Source: Pseudomonas sp. N40(2020) (GTDB taxonomy: Bacteria; Pseudomonadota; Gammaproteobacteria; Pseudomonadales; Pseudomonadaceae). From it: a stretch of DNA of 64,000 nucleotides. The translations under genes and the position numbers were made by a program. The notes beneath the pieces were generated by a model. That model saw only the letters and a list, made by a program, of their open reading frames with translations, was not told where the DNA came from and made no database searches. The stretch spans positions 1 through 64,000 of the forward strand of contig NZ_JACSZV010000031.1 in the NCBI RefSeq assembly GCF_014472415.1. The letters are read 5' to 3'. Below, one piece after another: positions 27,277 to 35,025 of this stretch (position 1 is its first letter; each line of letters starts with the position of its first letter).

Positions 27277-27324
27277 TTCAACCGCAAGCGGCGGAGTGAT
27301 CTGCCGCTGGGGCCTGCCTAGACT
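27277..27324 (+). promoter_or_regulatory. putative Ada-type operator/promoter of the 2OG oxygenase-alkB operon
   Basis: A 22-bp block at 27277-27298 (core ACCGCAAG then CGGAGTG) is followed after exactly 20 bases by TAGACT (27319-27324). The same block, spacing and a TAACCT -10 occur before ada (28748-28795). It includes AAT-N6-GCAA (27275-27287), the arrangement of E. coli Ada-controlled promoters. See findings. Confidence 0.6.
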
Positions 27325-27355
27325 GGCCGCCTCGACCTTGAGTCAAGGAGTCAGC

Positions 27356-28066
27356 ATGTCGATGTCACCCTCCCGGCTGGATGCGCTCGACTGGGCCAGC
27401 CTGGAACAGCAACTGGATCAGGACGGCTGCGCGATCATCCGTTCGCTGCTGCATGCCGAGAGCTGTGATCGCTTGAGCGGCCTGTATTCGCAGACCGAAC
27501 CGTTTCGTTCGCAGGTCATCATGGCCCGCCACGGTTTCGGTCGCGGCGAATACAAGTACTTCCGCTATCCACTTCCCACGACCGTAGAACGTCTGCGCAC
27601 TGCGCTCTATCCGCGCCTGGTGCCAATCGCCAACCGCTGGCACGAACGGATGGGCCTGCCCACTCGCTTCCCGCCGACCCACGCAGCATTTCTGCAGAGC
27701 TGTCATAGCGCCGGGCAGTTACGCCCTACTCCACTGTTATTGCAGTACGGCCCACAGGACTACAACTGCCTGCATCAAGACCTGTATGGCGAACGGGTTT
27801 ATCCGCTGCAAGTGGCAATTCTTCTGTCAGAGCCCGGGCACGACTTCACCGGCGGCGAGTTCGTGCTCACCGAGCAACGCCCGCGCATGCAGTCCCGGCC
27901 GCAAGTGCTGGACTTGAAGAAAGGCGACGCGGTGATTTTTGCCGTCAACCAACGTCCGGTCAAAGGCGTGCGCGGTGACTATCGGGTGACCATGCGTCAT
28001 GGTGTCAGTCGCCTGCACAGTGGAAAAAGGCATACCCTAGGCATCATCTTTCACGACGCCACATAA
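27356..28066 (+). CDS. 2OG-Fe(II) oxygenase
   Basis: A 236-residue 2-oxoglutarate/Fe(II) dioxygenase. The iron-binding H-x-D is in NCLHQDLYGERVYPL, and the distal His/Arg region is in KGVRGDYRVTMRHGVSRLHSG-type sequence near residues 205-225. Start at 27356 (MSMSPSRLDALDWASL) follows TCAAGGAGTCAGC. It is five bases upstream of alkB and shares a promoter motif with ada, which makes repair of alkylated nucleic acid or protein a reasonable guess; the substrate is not known from the sequence. Confidence 0.85.
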   Translation: MSMSPSRLDALDWASLEQQLDQDGCAIIRSLLHAESCDRLSGLYSQTEPFRSQVIMARHGFGRGEYKYFRYPLPTTVERLRTALYPRLVPIANRWHERMGLPTRFPPTHAAFLQSCHSAGQLRPTPLLLQYGPQDYNCLHQDLYGERVYPLQVAILLSEPGHDFTGGEFVLTEQRPRMQSRPQVLDLKKGDAVIFAVNQRPVKGVRGDYRVTMRHGVSRLHSGKRHTLGIIFHDAT

Positions 28067-28071
28067 CCGCC

Positions 28072-28737
28072 ATGCAGCCTCACACGTTCGATTTGTTCGC
28101 TGACAACGAACCCGCACAACAATCACGCGCCGAACAGATCGGCGAACAATCGTGGGTGCTTCGCGGGTTTTCCCTGCCGCTTATCGAGCAATTGCTGCCG
28201 GCGCTGGATGCCATTCTTGTCGCCGCCCCGCTTCGCCACATGGTCACACCGGGCGGCTTCAGCATGTCGGTGGGCACCAGCAGTTGTGGGGAGCTGGGCT
28301 GGATCACCGATCGCAGCGGCTATCGTTACTCGCGTGTCGATCCGCTCAGCGGATTGCCCTGGCCGCAGATGCCAGCAGTGTTTGTTGATCTGGCGCATGC
28401 GGCGGCGCTGGAATCGGGTTTTTCCGACTTCAAGGCAGACTCCTGTCTCATCAACCAATATGTCCCCGGCGCGAAGATGTCACTGCATCAGGACAAAGAC
28501 GAAAACGCCTACGCGGCGCCGATCGTTTCGCTGTCGCTAGGGTTGCCGGCAATGTTTCTGTTCGGCGGATTCGCTCGAAGCGACAAGAGACAGCGAATTC
28601 CTTTGCTGCATGGCGATATGGTGATCTGGGGCGGCGTCGATCGTTTGCGCTTTCATGGGGTTTTGCCGATCAAGCAGGGTCGGCATCCACGACTGGGTGA
28701 ACAACGGATCAATCTGACTTTTCGCGTTGCTGGATAA
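28072..28737 (+). CDS. alkB: alpha-ketoglutarate-dependent DNA dealkylase AlkB
   Basis: A 221-residue dioxygenase that removes 1-methyladenine and 3-methylcytosine from DNA/RNA by oxidative demethylation. Iron ligands are in SLHQDKDENAYAAPIVSLSL (H-x-D) and in RLRFHGVLP (distal His), with the 2OG-binding Arg in QRINLTFRVAG at the C-terminus. Length is close to E. coli AlkB (216). The gene begins five bases after the upstream oxygenase stop, so the two form one operon; ada follows 87 bases later behind its own promoter. Confidence 0.95.
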   Translation: MQPHTFDLFADNEPAQQSRAEQIGEQSWVLRGFSLPLIEQLLPALDAILVAAPLRHMVTPGGFSMSVGTSSCGELGWITDRSGYRYSRVDPLSGLPWPQMPAVFVDLAHAAALESGFSDFKADSCLINQYVPGAKMSLHQDKDENAYAAPIVSLSLGLPAMFLFGGFARSDKRQRIPLLHGDMVIWGGVDRLRFHGVLPIKQGRHPRLGEQRINLTFRVAG

Positions 28738-28747
28738 GCTGCAAAAG

Positions 28748-28795
28748 TTTGACCGCAAGGCCCGGAGTGTTGCGTCCACCCACGCTGGTTAACCT
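28748..28795 (+). promoter_or_regulatory. putative Ada-type operator/promoter of ada
   Basis: Block 28748-28769 (TTTGACCGCAAGG then CCCGGAGTG) followed by a 20-base gap and TAACCT (28790-28795), 30 bases before the ada start. Matches the block upstream of the 2OG oxygenase in sequence, spacing and distance to the start codon (77 versus 79 bases). Confidence 0.6.
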
Positions 28796-28824
28796 GAATC
28801 AAACAGGTCAACGGATTACCCACC

Positions 28825-29892
28825 ATGAAAACGCTTTCAACCCGCGTCAACGCTGAAGACGATCCACGTTGGGCCGCCGTGGTAGCGCGGGATCCAAGGG
28901 CAGACGGGCAATTTGTCTATGCCGTTAAAACCACTGGCATTTACTGCCGCCCGAGCAGTCTTGCGCGGTTGCCGAAACCACAGAATGTCGAGTTCTTCGA
29001 CACTGCCCAACAGGCTGAAGCCGCCGGTTATCGCCCCAGCAAACGAGCGAGCAAGGATCAAAGTGACGTGAGCGCTCAGCATGCCGCCACGGTGGCGACA
29101 GCCTGCCGCCAGATCGAGTCCGCCGAAACCTTGCCGGCACTCAACGAACTCGCTGAGAAAGCCGGGTTAAGCCCCTTTCATTTCCACCGTGTATTCAAAG
29201 CCGCGACAGGACTGACGCCCAAGGGTTACGCCAGTGCGCACCGCTCGCGCAAAGTCCGTGAACGTCTGGCGGACGGAGGTTCTGTGACCGATGCGCTGTA
29301 TGACGCGGGTTTCAATTCCAACAGCCGTTTTTATGAAGCCGCTGATCAGTTGTTGGGAATGAAGCCCGGCGACTACCGCGCCGCCGGGCGGAACAACGAC
29401 ATTCGATTCGCCGTCGGGCAATGTTCACTCGGGGCGATTCTGGTGGCACAGAGCGAACGCGGCGTTTGCGCGATCCTGCTAGGCGACGATCCTCACCAAC
29501 TGGTGTGTGACCTCCAGGACCAGTTCCGCAAGGCGAACCTGATTGGCGCCGACTCTGGATTTGAACAGTTGATCGCCAAAGTGGTGGGTTTTATCGAGAC
29601 ACCGGCCATTGGCCTGGATTTGCCGCTGGATGTGCGCGGCACTGCTTTTCAGGAACGCGTCTGGCAGGCACTTCGGGAAATTCCGCTCGGCAGCACCGCC
29701 AGTTACACCGAGATTGCCCAGCGCATCGGCGCGCCGACCTCCATGCGCGCCGTGGCTCAAGCGTGCGGGGCTAACCGCCTGGCGGTGGCGATCCCTTGCC
29801 ACCGCGTGGTGCGCAGCGATGGCAATCTCTCGGGCTACCGCTGGGGGGTGGAGCGCAAACGGCAATTGCTTGAGCGCGAGACGCAGCCTTAG
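28825..29892 (+). CDS. ada: Ada-type O6-methylguanine-DNA methyltransferase with degenerate zinc site
   Basis: A 355-residue adaptive-response protein. Order: N-terminal Ada metal-binding domain (about 1-85), AraC-type helix-turn-helix (about 95-185; AGLSPFHFHRVFK, GYASAHRSRKVRERL), and O6-alkylguanine transferase (about 195-350) with catalytic Cys325 in AIPCHRVVR. In E. coli Ada, Cys38, 42, 69 and 72 bind zinc. Here only the acceptor equivalent Cys41 remains (TTGIYCRPSSLAR); the others are Ser45, Ser72 and Ala75 (GYRPSKRASK). The C-terminal repair activity should be intact; methylphosphotriester sensing probably is not, or works without zinc. Confidence 0.92.
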   Translation: MKTLSTRVNAEDDPRWAAVVARDPRADGQFVYAVKTTGIYCRPSSLARLPKPQNVEFFDTAQQAEAAGYRPSKRASKDQSDVSAQHAATVATACRQIESAETLPALNELAEKAGLSPFHFHRVFKAATGLTPKGYASAHRSRKVRERLADGGSVTDALYDAGFNSNSRFYEAADQLLGMKPGDYRAAGRNNDIRFAVGQCSLGAILVAQSERGVCAILLGDDPHQLVCDLQDQFRKANLIGADSGFEQLIAKVVGFIETPAIGLDLPLDVRGTAFQERVWQALREIPLGSTASYTEIAQRIGAPTSMRAVAQACGANRLAVAIPCHRVVRSDGNLSGYRWGVERKRQLLERETQP

Positions 29893-29900
29893 CGACTGAA

Positions 29901-30884
29901 TCAGCGATTGACGTCAACCACAACCCGTCCGCGAAGTTGTCCGGCCAGTAGTTTTGGCGCGGCTTCAATGACTTCGCTCAAGGCAATTTCATGACTGATC
30001 AATGGCAGCAAAGTGAAGTCCAGATCCCTGGCCAGACGATCCCACGCTTCAAGGCGACGCGCCTTGGGTTGGGTCACGCTGTTGATACCCGCCAAGGTGA
30101 CACCACGCAAAATGAACGGCGCTACCGACGCTGGAAAATCCATGCCTTGCGCCAGACCGCACGCGGCGACGGTACCTTCTGCACGCGTACTGGCGCAGGC
30201 ATTGGCCAACGTATGGCTGCCGACCGAGTCGATTACCGCTGCCCAGCGTTCCTTGGCCAGCGGTTTGCCCGGTTCGGACAGGGTCGCGCGGTCGATGATT
30301 TCGCTGGCGCCCAACTGCTTCAGGTATTCATGCTCAGACACCCGGCCGGTGGACGCCACTACTCGATAGCCTAGCTTGCTGAGCAGCGCGATAGCGAAAC
30401 TGCCGACGCCGCCGTTAGCGCCAGTGACGAGTACCTCGCCCTGCTCCGGCGTCACGCCATTACGTTCAAGCGCCAGAATGCACAGCATTGCAGTGTATCC
30501 GGCGGTACCGACGGCCATCGCCTGTGCTGCCGTAAAAGCCTTGGGCAGTGGAATCAGCCAGTCACCATTGAGCCGTGCCTTCTGCGCCAGGCCACCCCAA
30601 TGGCTTTCGCCGACGCCCCAGCCATTGAGCAGCACCTGGTCGCCCACTTTATAGTCAGGATGGGAACTGACTTCGACCGTGCCTGCCAGATCGATCCCCG
30701 GCACCAGCGGAAATTTGCGCACCACCGGGCTGCTGCCGGTAATCGCCAAACCGTCCTTGAAGTTCAACGTGCTGTAGGCGACGTTGACCGTGACATCGCC
30801 TTCGGGCAACTGCTCTTCGTTGATCTGTTGCAGGTTGGCGCGGTAACCGTTGTCGTCTTTATTGATCAAAATACCGTTGAACAT
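29901..30884 (-). CDS. MDR-family oxidoreductase (AcuI/YhdH type)
   Basis: A 327-residue medium-chain dehydrogenase/reductase of the acrylyl-CoA reductase/quinone oxidoreductase branch. N-terminal VNVAYSTLNFKDGLAITG, VPGIDLAGTVEVS, and the NADPH-binding glycine motif VTGANGGVGSFAIALLSK. Zinc-binding residues of alcohol dehydrogenases are absent, as in this branch. It converges with ada, nine bases apart. Physiological substrate could be acryloyl-CoA or an electrophilic enone; not decidable here. Confidence 0.9.
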   Translation of the reverse strand: MFNGILINKDDNGYRANLQQINEEQLPEGDVTVNVAYSTLNFKDGLAITGSSPVVRKFPLVPGIDLAGTVEVSSHPDYKVGDQVLLNGWGVGESHWGGLAQKARLNGDWLIPLPKAFTAAQAMAVGTAGYTAMLCILALERNGVTPEQGEVLVTGANGGVGSFAIALLSKLGYRVVASTGRVSEHEYLKQLGASEIIDRATLSEPGKPLAKERWAAVIDSVGSHTLANACASTRAEGTVAACGLAQGMDFPASVAPFILRGVTLAGINSVTQPKARRLEAWDRLARDLDFTLLPLISHEIALSEVIEAAPKLLAGQLRGRVVVDVNR

Positions 30885-31188
30885 GATGGCCTCTCATGGA
30901 AGGGTTTGCGGTAGTCATGCCATTCAAATAGCACATCGCAACAGGTTGCCACACTCGACTTTCCGCCAATCGGCGAATCCCCGCCAACAACTTTGGCAAT
31001 CAGCGTACTCGCGGTTTTCACAGCTGCTCGCAATTCCTGAACCATTCATTTGGCGGAGGCAGATTCCGTCAACGCTGAAAATCTGAATGTGACGTTCTGT
31101 ATTTCAGAGTGGCCCTGAATCCGGTTTTACTGTTAAAAAACCGGCTCTGCCGTCCCTGCCCCGTTTTATCGTTCGGAGAACCGCCCCC
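30885..31188. other. intergenic region with an AT-rich inverted repeat
   Basis: About 300 bases between two divergent oxidoreductase genes. The only structure I see is CCGGTTTT (31121-31128) and its perfect complement AAAACCGG (31137-31144), 45 bases before the nitronate-monooxygenase start; it lacks a terminator T tract and could be an operator. Confidence 0.4.
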
Positions 31189-32253
31189 ATGAGCCCATGG
31201 CCAGATACCCGCATAGTCGACTTGCTCGGCATTGAACTGCCAGTCATTCAGGGCCCGATGGCCGGTGCCACGAACTCATCCATGGTGATTGCCGTGTGCA
31301 ACGCCGGCGGCCTCGGGTCGATGCCGGCGGCGTTACTGAGCATCGAGCAGTTGCGCGAAGAACTGAAGACGATTCGTCAGCACACCGACAAGCCTTTCAA
31401 CGTGAATTTTTTCTGTCACCAGCCGCCCGCAGCCGATGAGCAGCGGGCGCGCGACTGGAAGAATCTGCTGGAGCCGTACTACCGCGAGTTAGGCGTCGAC
31501 TTCGATGCGCCAACACCCGTGTCCAACCGGGCGCCGTTCGATGCGGCGGCGTGCGAAGTGCTGGAGGAATTCCGGCCTGAGGTGGTGAGTTTTCACTTCG
31601 GCCTGCCGGAAAACTCCTTGCTCGATCGAGTGAAGGCCACCGGCGCAAAAATCCTCTCTTCTGCAACCACCGTCGATGAAGCGGTCTGGCTGGAGCAGAA
31701 CGGTTGCGACGCGATCATCGCCATGGGCTATGAGGCCGGAGGCCATCGCGGGATGTTTCTCAGTGATGACTTGAGCAGCCAGGTCGGCACATTTGCCCTG
31801 GTGCCGCAGGTAGTCGATGCAGTGAAAGTGCCGGTGATTGCCGCCGGGGCGATTGCCGATGCCCGCGGTGCTGCGGCGGCGTTCATGCTGGGCGCTTCGG
31901 CGGTACAGGTCGGCACCGCGTATCTGTTCACCCCCGAAGCGAAAGTCAGCGCCTCGCATCACAAGGCATTGCGCACTGCCAAGGAAAGCGAAACAGCGAT
32001 CACCAACCTTTTCACCGGGCGTCCCGCTCGCGGCATTCTCAACCGCGTCATGCGTGAACTGGGGCCGATGTCGCCGAAAGCACCGGCATTTCCGTTGGCC
32101 GGTGGGGCATTGATGCCATTGCGTGCGAAAGATGACGCGCAGTTCGCCAACCTGTGGGCCGGTCAGGCCTTCACACTGGGCAAGGACATCAGTAGCGCCG
32201 AGCTGACGCGGCAATTGGCCGAAGGTGCGTTGGCTAAGCTGACTCGGCGTTGA
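31189..32253 (+). CDS. nitronate monooxygenase / FMN-dependent oxidoreductase
   Basis: A 354-residue FMN TIM-barrel enzyme of the 2-nitropropane dioxygenase family. N-terminal VIQGPMAGATNSSMVIAVCN, NAGGLGSMPAA, the catalytic-region MGYEAGGHRGMFL, and phosphate-binding AAGAIADARG plus LGASAVQVGTAYL. It should oxidise nitronates such as propionate-3-nitronate; class I versus II was not resolved. Monocistronic. Confidence 0.9.
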   Translation: MSPWPDTRIVDLLGIELPVIQGPMAGATNSSMVIAVCNAGGLGSMPAALLSIEQLREELKTIRQHTDKPFNVNFFCHQPPAADEQRARDWKNLLEPYYRELGVDFDAPTPVSNRAPFDAAACEVLEEFRPEVVSFHFGLPENSLLDRVKATGAKILSSATTVDEAVWLEQNGCDAIIAMGYEAGGHRGMFLSDDLSSQVGTFALVPQVVDAVKVPVIAAGAIADARGAAAAFMLGASAVQVGTAYLFTPEAKVSASHHKALRTAKESETAITNLFTGRPARGILNRVMRELGPMSPKAPAFPLAGGALMPLRAKDDAQFANLWAGQAFTLGKDISSAELTRQLAEGALAKLTRR

Positions 32254-32323
32254 CGGGTGAACAGGGTGAGGAAGCAAAGGTCTTTACCCTGATTTCCAGC
32301 AGAGCTTCCCGTTTGGCGGCATT

Positions 32324-32349
32324 TCGCTATATATTTCGCTATATAGCGA
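32324..32349. promoter_or_regulatory. ModE box upstream of modABC
   Basis: Perfect 10-bp inverted repeat TCGCTATATA-TTTCGC-TATATAGCGA. The TATATA-N6-TATATA core is that of ModE operators, where molybdate-loaded ModE represses modABC. The box is 72 bases upstream of the modA start. No modE gene is in this window. Confidence 0.85.
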
Positions 32350-32421
32350 TTTCACCTCTGCAACGGCGCAGTCCATTCCAATAAGAACTGCCCTCTGCAC
32401 CGCCAATAACGGAGCTGTTAC

Positions 32422-33189
32422 ATGACCATTCTTGCCTCACGTTTTGCCCCTGCCTGCCTTGCATCCTTGCTGGCGGTCTTCGCCATTGGCGCAGTTCAGG
32501 CTGACGAAGTACAGGTAGCGGTTGCAGCCAACTTCACCGCTCCGATCCAGGCCATCGCAGCCGACTTCGAAAAAGACACCGGGCACAAACTGGTCGCAGC
32601 CTATGGCGCCACCGGCCAGTTCTATGCCCAGATCAAGAATGGCGCACCGTTCGAGGTGTTCCTCTCGGCTGACGACACCACCCCGGAAAAGCTCGAAAAA
32701 GAAGGCGACACGGTTAAAGGCTCGCGCTTCACCTACGCCATCGGCACTCTGGCGCTGTGGTCGGCGAAGGACGGTTACGTCGATGCCCAGGGTGAAGTGC
32801 TGAAGAAGAACGCATACCAGCACCTGTCCATCGCCAACCCTAAAGCCGCGCCATACGGCTTGGCCGCCACGCAGGTATTGGAAAAGCTCAAGCTGAGCGA
32901 ATCCACCAAAGCCAAAATCGTTGAAGGCCAGAACATCACTCAGGCCTATCAGTTTGTCTCCACCGGCAACGCCGAACTGGGCTTTGTGGCGCTGTCGCAG
33001 ATCTACAAGAACGGCAAAGTCAGCAGCGGTTCGGCGTGGATCGTCCCGGCCAGCATGCACGACCCGATCAAACAGGACGCGGTGATCCTCAACAAAGGCA
33101 AGGACAACGCCGCTGCCAAGGCGCTGGTTGAATACCTCAAAGGCCCGAAAGCCGCTGCGGTGATCAAGTCTTACGGTTACCAGCTCTAA
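32422..33189 (+). CDS. modA: molybdate ABC transporter substrate-binding protein
   Basis: A 255-residue periplasmic molybdate binder. Signal peptide of about 27 residues ending AVQADE, then VQVAVAANFTAPIQAIAADF and ATGQFYAQIKNGAPFEVFLS, the oxyanion-binding blocks, and a C-terminal PKAAAVIKSYGYQL. First gene of modABC; modB starts at the base after its stop. Confidence 0.96.
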   Translation: MTILASRFAPACLASLLAVFAIGAVQADEVQVAVAANFTAPIQAIAADFEKDTGHKLVAAYGATGQFYAQIKNGAPFEVFLSADDTTPEKLEKEGDTVKGSRFTYAIGTLALWSAKDGYVDAQGEVLKKNAYQHLSIANPKAAPYGLAATQVLEKLKLSESTKAKIVEGQNITQAYQFVSTGNAELGFVALSQIYKNGKVSSGSAWIVPASMHDPIKQDAVILNKGKDNAAAKALVEYLKGPKAAAVIKSYGYQL

Positions 33190-33870
33190 ATGTCGCTGAC
33201 GAGTGCTGATTTCGCGGCGATCTGGCTGACCCTGAAACTGGCGTCCCTGACCACCGTGATCCTGTTGATTGTCGGCACTCCGATCGCCCTTTGGTTGTCG
33301 CGCACCCGCTCGTGGCTGCGCGGCCCGATCGGGGCGATCGTCGCCCTGCCCCTTGTGCTGCCGCCGACCGTCATCGGGTTTTATCTGTTGCTGATGATGG
33401 GGCCACACGGCTTTCTCGGCCAGTTCACCCAATGGCTTGGGCTCGGCACCCTGACGTTCAGTTTCACCGGACTGGTGATTGGTTCGGTGATCTATTCCAT
33501 GCCTTTCGTGGTGCAACCGTTGCAAAACGCGTTCTCGGCGATCGGCACCCGCCCGCTGGAAGTGGCCGCGACGTTGCGCGCCAACCCGTGGGACACGTTT
33601 TTCAGCGTGATCCTGCCGCTGGCCCGTCCCGGTTTTGTCACTGCGGCGATTCTCGGCTTCGCCCATACCGTCGGTGAGTTCGGCGTCGTGCTGATGATCG
33701 GCGGCAATATTCCCGACAAGACCCGCGTGGTCTCCGTGCAAATCTACGACCACGTCGAAGCGATGGAATACGCCCAGGCTCACTGGCTGGCGGGCGCGAT
33801 GCTGGTGTTTTCGTTTCTGGTGTTGCTGGTGCTGTACTCCAGCCGTAAAACCCGCGCGGGCTGGAGCTGA
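33190..33870 (+). CDS. modB: molybdate ABC transporter permease
   Basis: A 226-residue inner-membrane permease with about five helices. The coupling loop EVAATLRANPWDTFFSVILP (EAA motif) contacts ModC. It begins at the base after the modA stop and modC begins three bases after its own stop, so translation is coupled. Confidence 0.96.
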   Translation: MSLTSADFAAIWLTLKLASLTTVILLIVGTPIALWLSRTRSWLRGPIGAIVALPLVLPPTVIGFYLLLMMGPHGFLGQFTQWLGLGTLTFSFTGLVIGSVIYSMPFVVQPLQNAFSAIGTRPLEVAATLRANPWDTFFSVILPLARPGFVTAAILGFAHTVGEFGVVLMIGGNIPDKTRVVSVQIYDHVEAMEYAQAHWLAGAMLVFSFLVLLVLYSSRKTRAGWS

Positions 33871-33873
33871 TCA

Positions 33874-34953
33874 ATGATTGATGCACGTCTTCAACTGGCT
33901 TACTCAGGCTTTAGCCTGGATGTCGATCTGCACTTGCCGGGGCGTGGCGTCACCGCACTGTTCGGCCATTCCGGTTCGGGCAAAACCACCTGCCTGCGTT
34001 GTATTGCCGGGCTTGAGCGCGCCGACCACGGTTTTATCCGGATCAACGAAGAAGTCTGGCAGGACAGCGAAAACGGGATTTTCGTCCCGCCGCACAAACG
34101 CGCACTGGGTTATGTATTTCAGGAAGCAAGCCTGTTCCCGCATTTGTCGGTGCTGGCCAATCTGCAATTCGGCCTCAAGCGCATCGCCAAGTCGCAGCGT
34201 CGCGTAGACATGGCGCACGCTACCGAATTGCTGGGGATCGGTCATTTGCTCGAACGGCATCCGCAGCATTTGTCCGGTGGCGAGCGTCAGCGTGTCGGCA
34301 TCGCCCGCGCGCTGCTGACCAGTCCGAAATTGCTGCTGATGGACGAGCCGCTGGCCGCGCTCGACAGCCAGCGCAAAAACGAAATCCTGCCTTACCTGCA
34401 ACGCCTGCATGACGAACTGGATATTCCGGTGCTGTACGTCAGTCATGCGCAGGATGAAGTCGCTCGTCTGGCCGACCATCTGGTGTTGCTCAACGATGGC
34501 AAGGCCCTGGCCAGCGGCCCGATCGGCGAAACCCTCGCCCGTCTGGACTTGCCGATGGCAATGGGCGATGACGCCGGCGTGATCATTGAAGGTCAGGTCA
34601 GCGCCTACGATACGGACTATCAGTTGCTGAGCCTGCAACTGCCAGCCACCGAAATGAACATCCGCGTAACTCATGCGCCGATGGCCGTGGGCCAGGCCTT
34701 GCGCTGCAAGGTACATGCGCGCGACATCAGCCTGGCCCTGCACAACGACGCTTTCAGTAGCATCCTCAATCGCCTGCCGGTGACCGTGATCAGCGAGCAA
34801 GCGGCAGACAACGCCGCCCATGTGCTGATCCGTCTCGACGCTGGCGGCACTCCGCTGCTGGCACGCATCACACGGTATTCGCGCGACCAACTGGGTGTGC
34901 GTCCGGGTCAGCAACTCTGGGCGCAAATCAAGGCAGTCGCAGTGCTCGCCTAA
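33874..34953 (+). CDS. modC: molybdate ABC transporter ATP-binding protein
   Basis: A 359-residue ATPase: Walker A FGHSGSGKTTCLRCIAG, signature HLSGGERQRVGIARALL, Walker B LLLMDEPLAALD, H-loop YVSHAQDEV, and a C-terminal TOBE/Mop-like domain (about 290-358) that may sense molybdate. Last gene of modABC. Confidence 0.96.
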   Translation: MIDARLQLAYSGFSLDVDLHLPGRGVTALFGHSGSGKTTCLRCIAGLERADHGFIRINEEVWQDSENGIFVPPHKRALGYVFQEASLFPHLSVLANLQFGLKRIAKSQRRVDMAHATELLGIGHLLERHPQHLSGGERQRVGIARALLTSPKLLLMDEPLAALDSQRKNEILPYLQRLHDELDIPVLYVSHAQDEVARLADHLVLLNDGKALASGPIGETLARLDLPMAMGDDAGVIIEGQVSAYDTDYQLLSLQLPATEMNIRVTHAPMAVGQALRCKVHARDISLALHNDAFSSILNRLPVTVISEQAADNAAHVLIRLDAGGTPLLARITRYSRDQLGVRPGQQLWAQIKAVAVLA

Positions 34954-35025
34954 ATCCGTTGGCACGACGGCATCAGTGCGCGGTCAATCGTTTTACAGAC
35001 CGCCGCGCCAACGAAGGAAGCCGCC

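Noticed and set aside
32437..33783. 448-residue open frame on the minus strand
   Set aside because: Antisense to modA/modB, which are well supported by motifs, order and operator.
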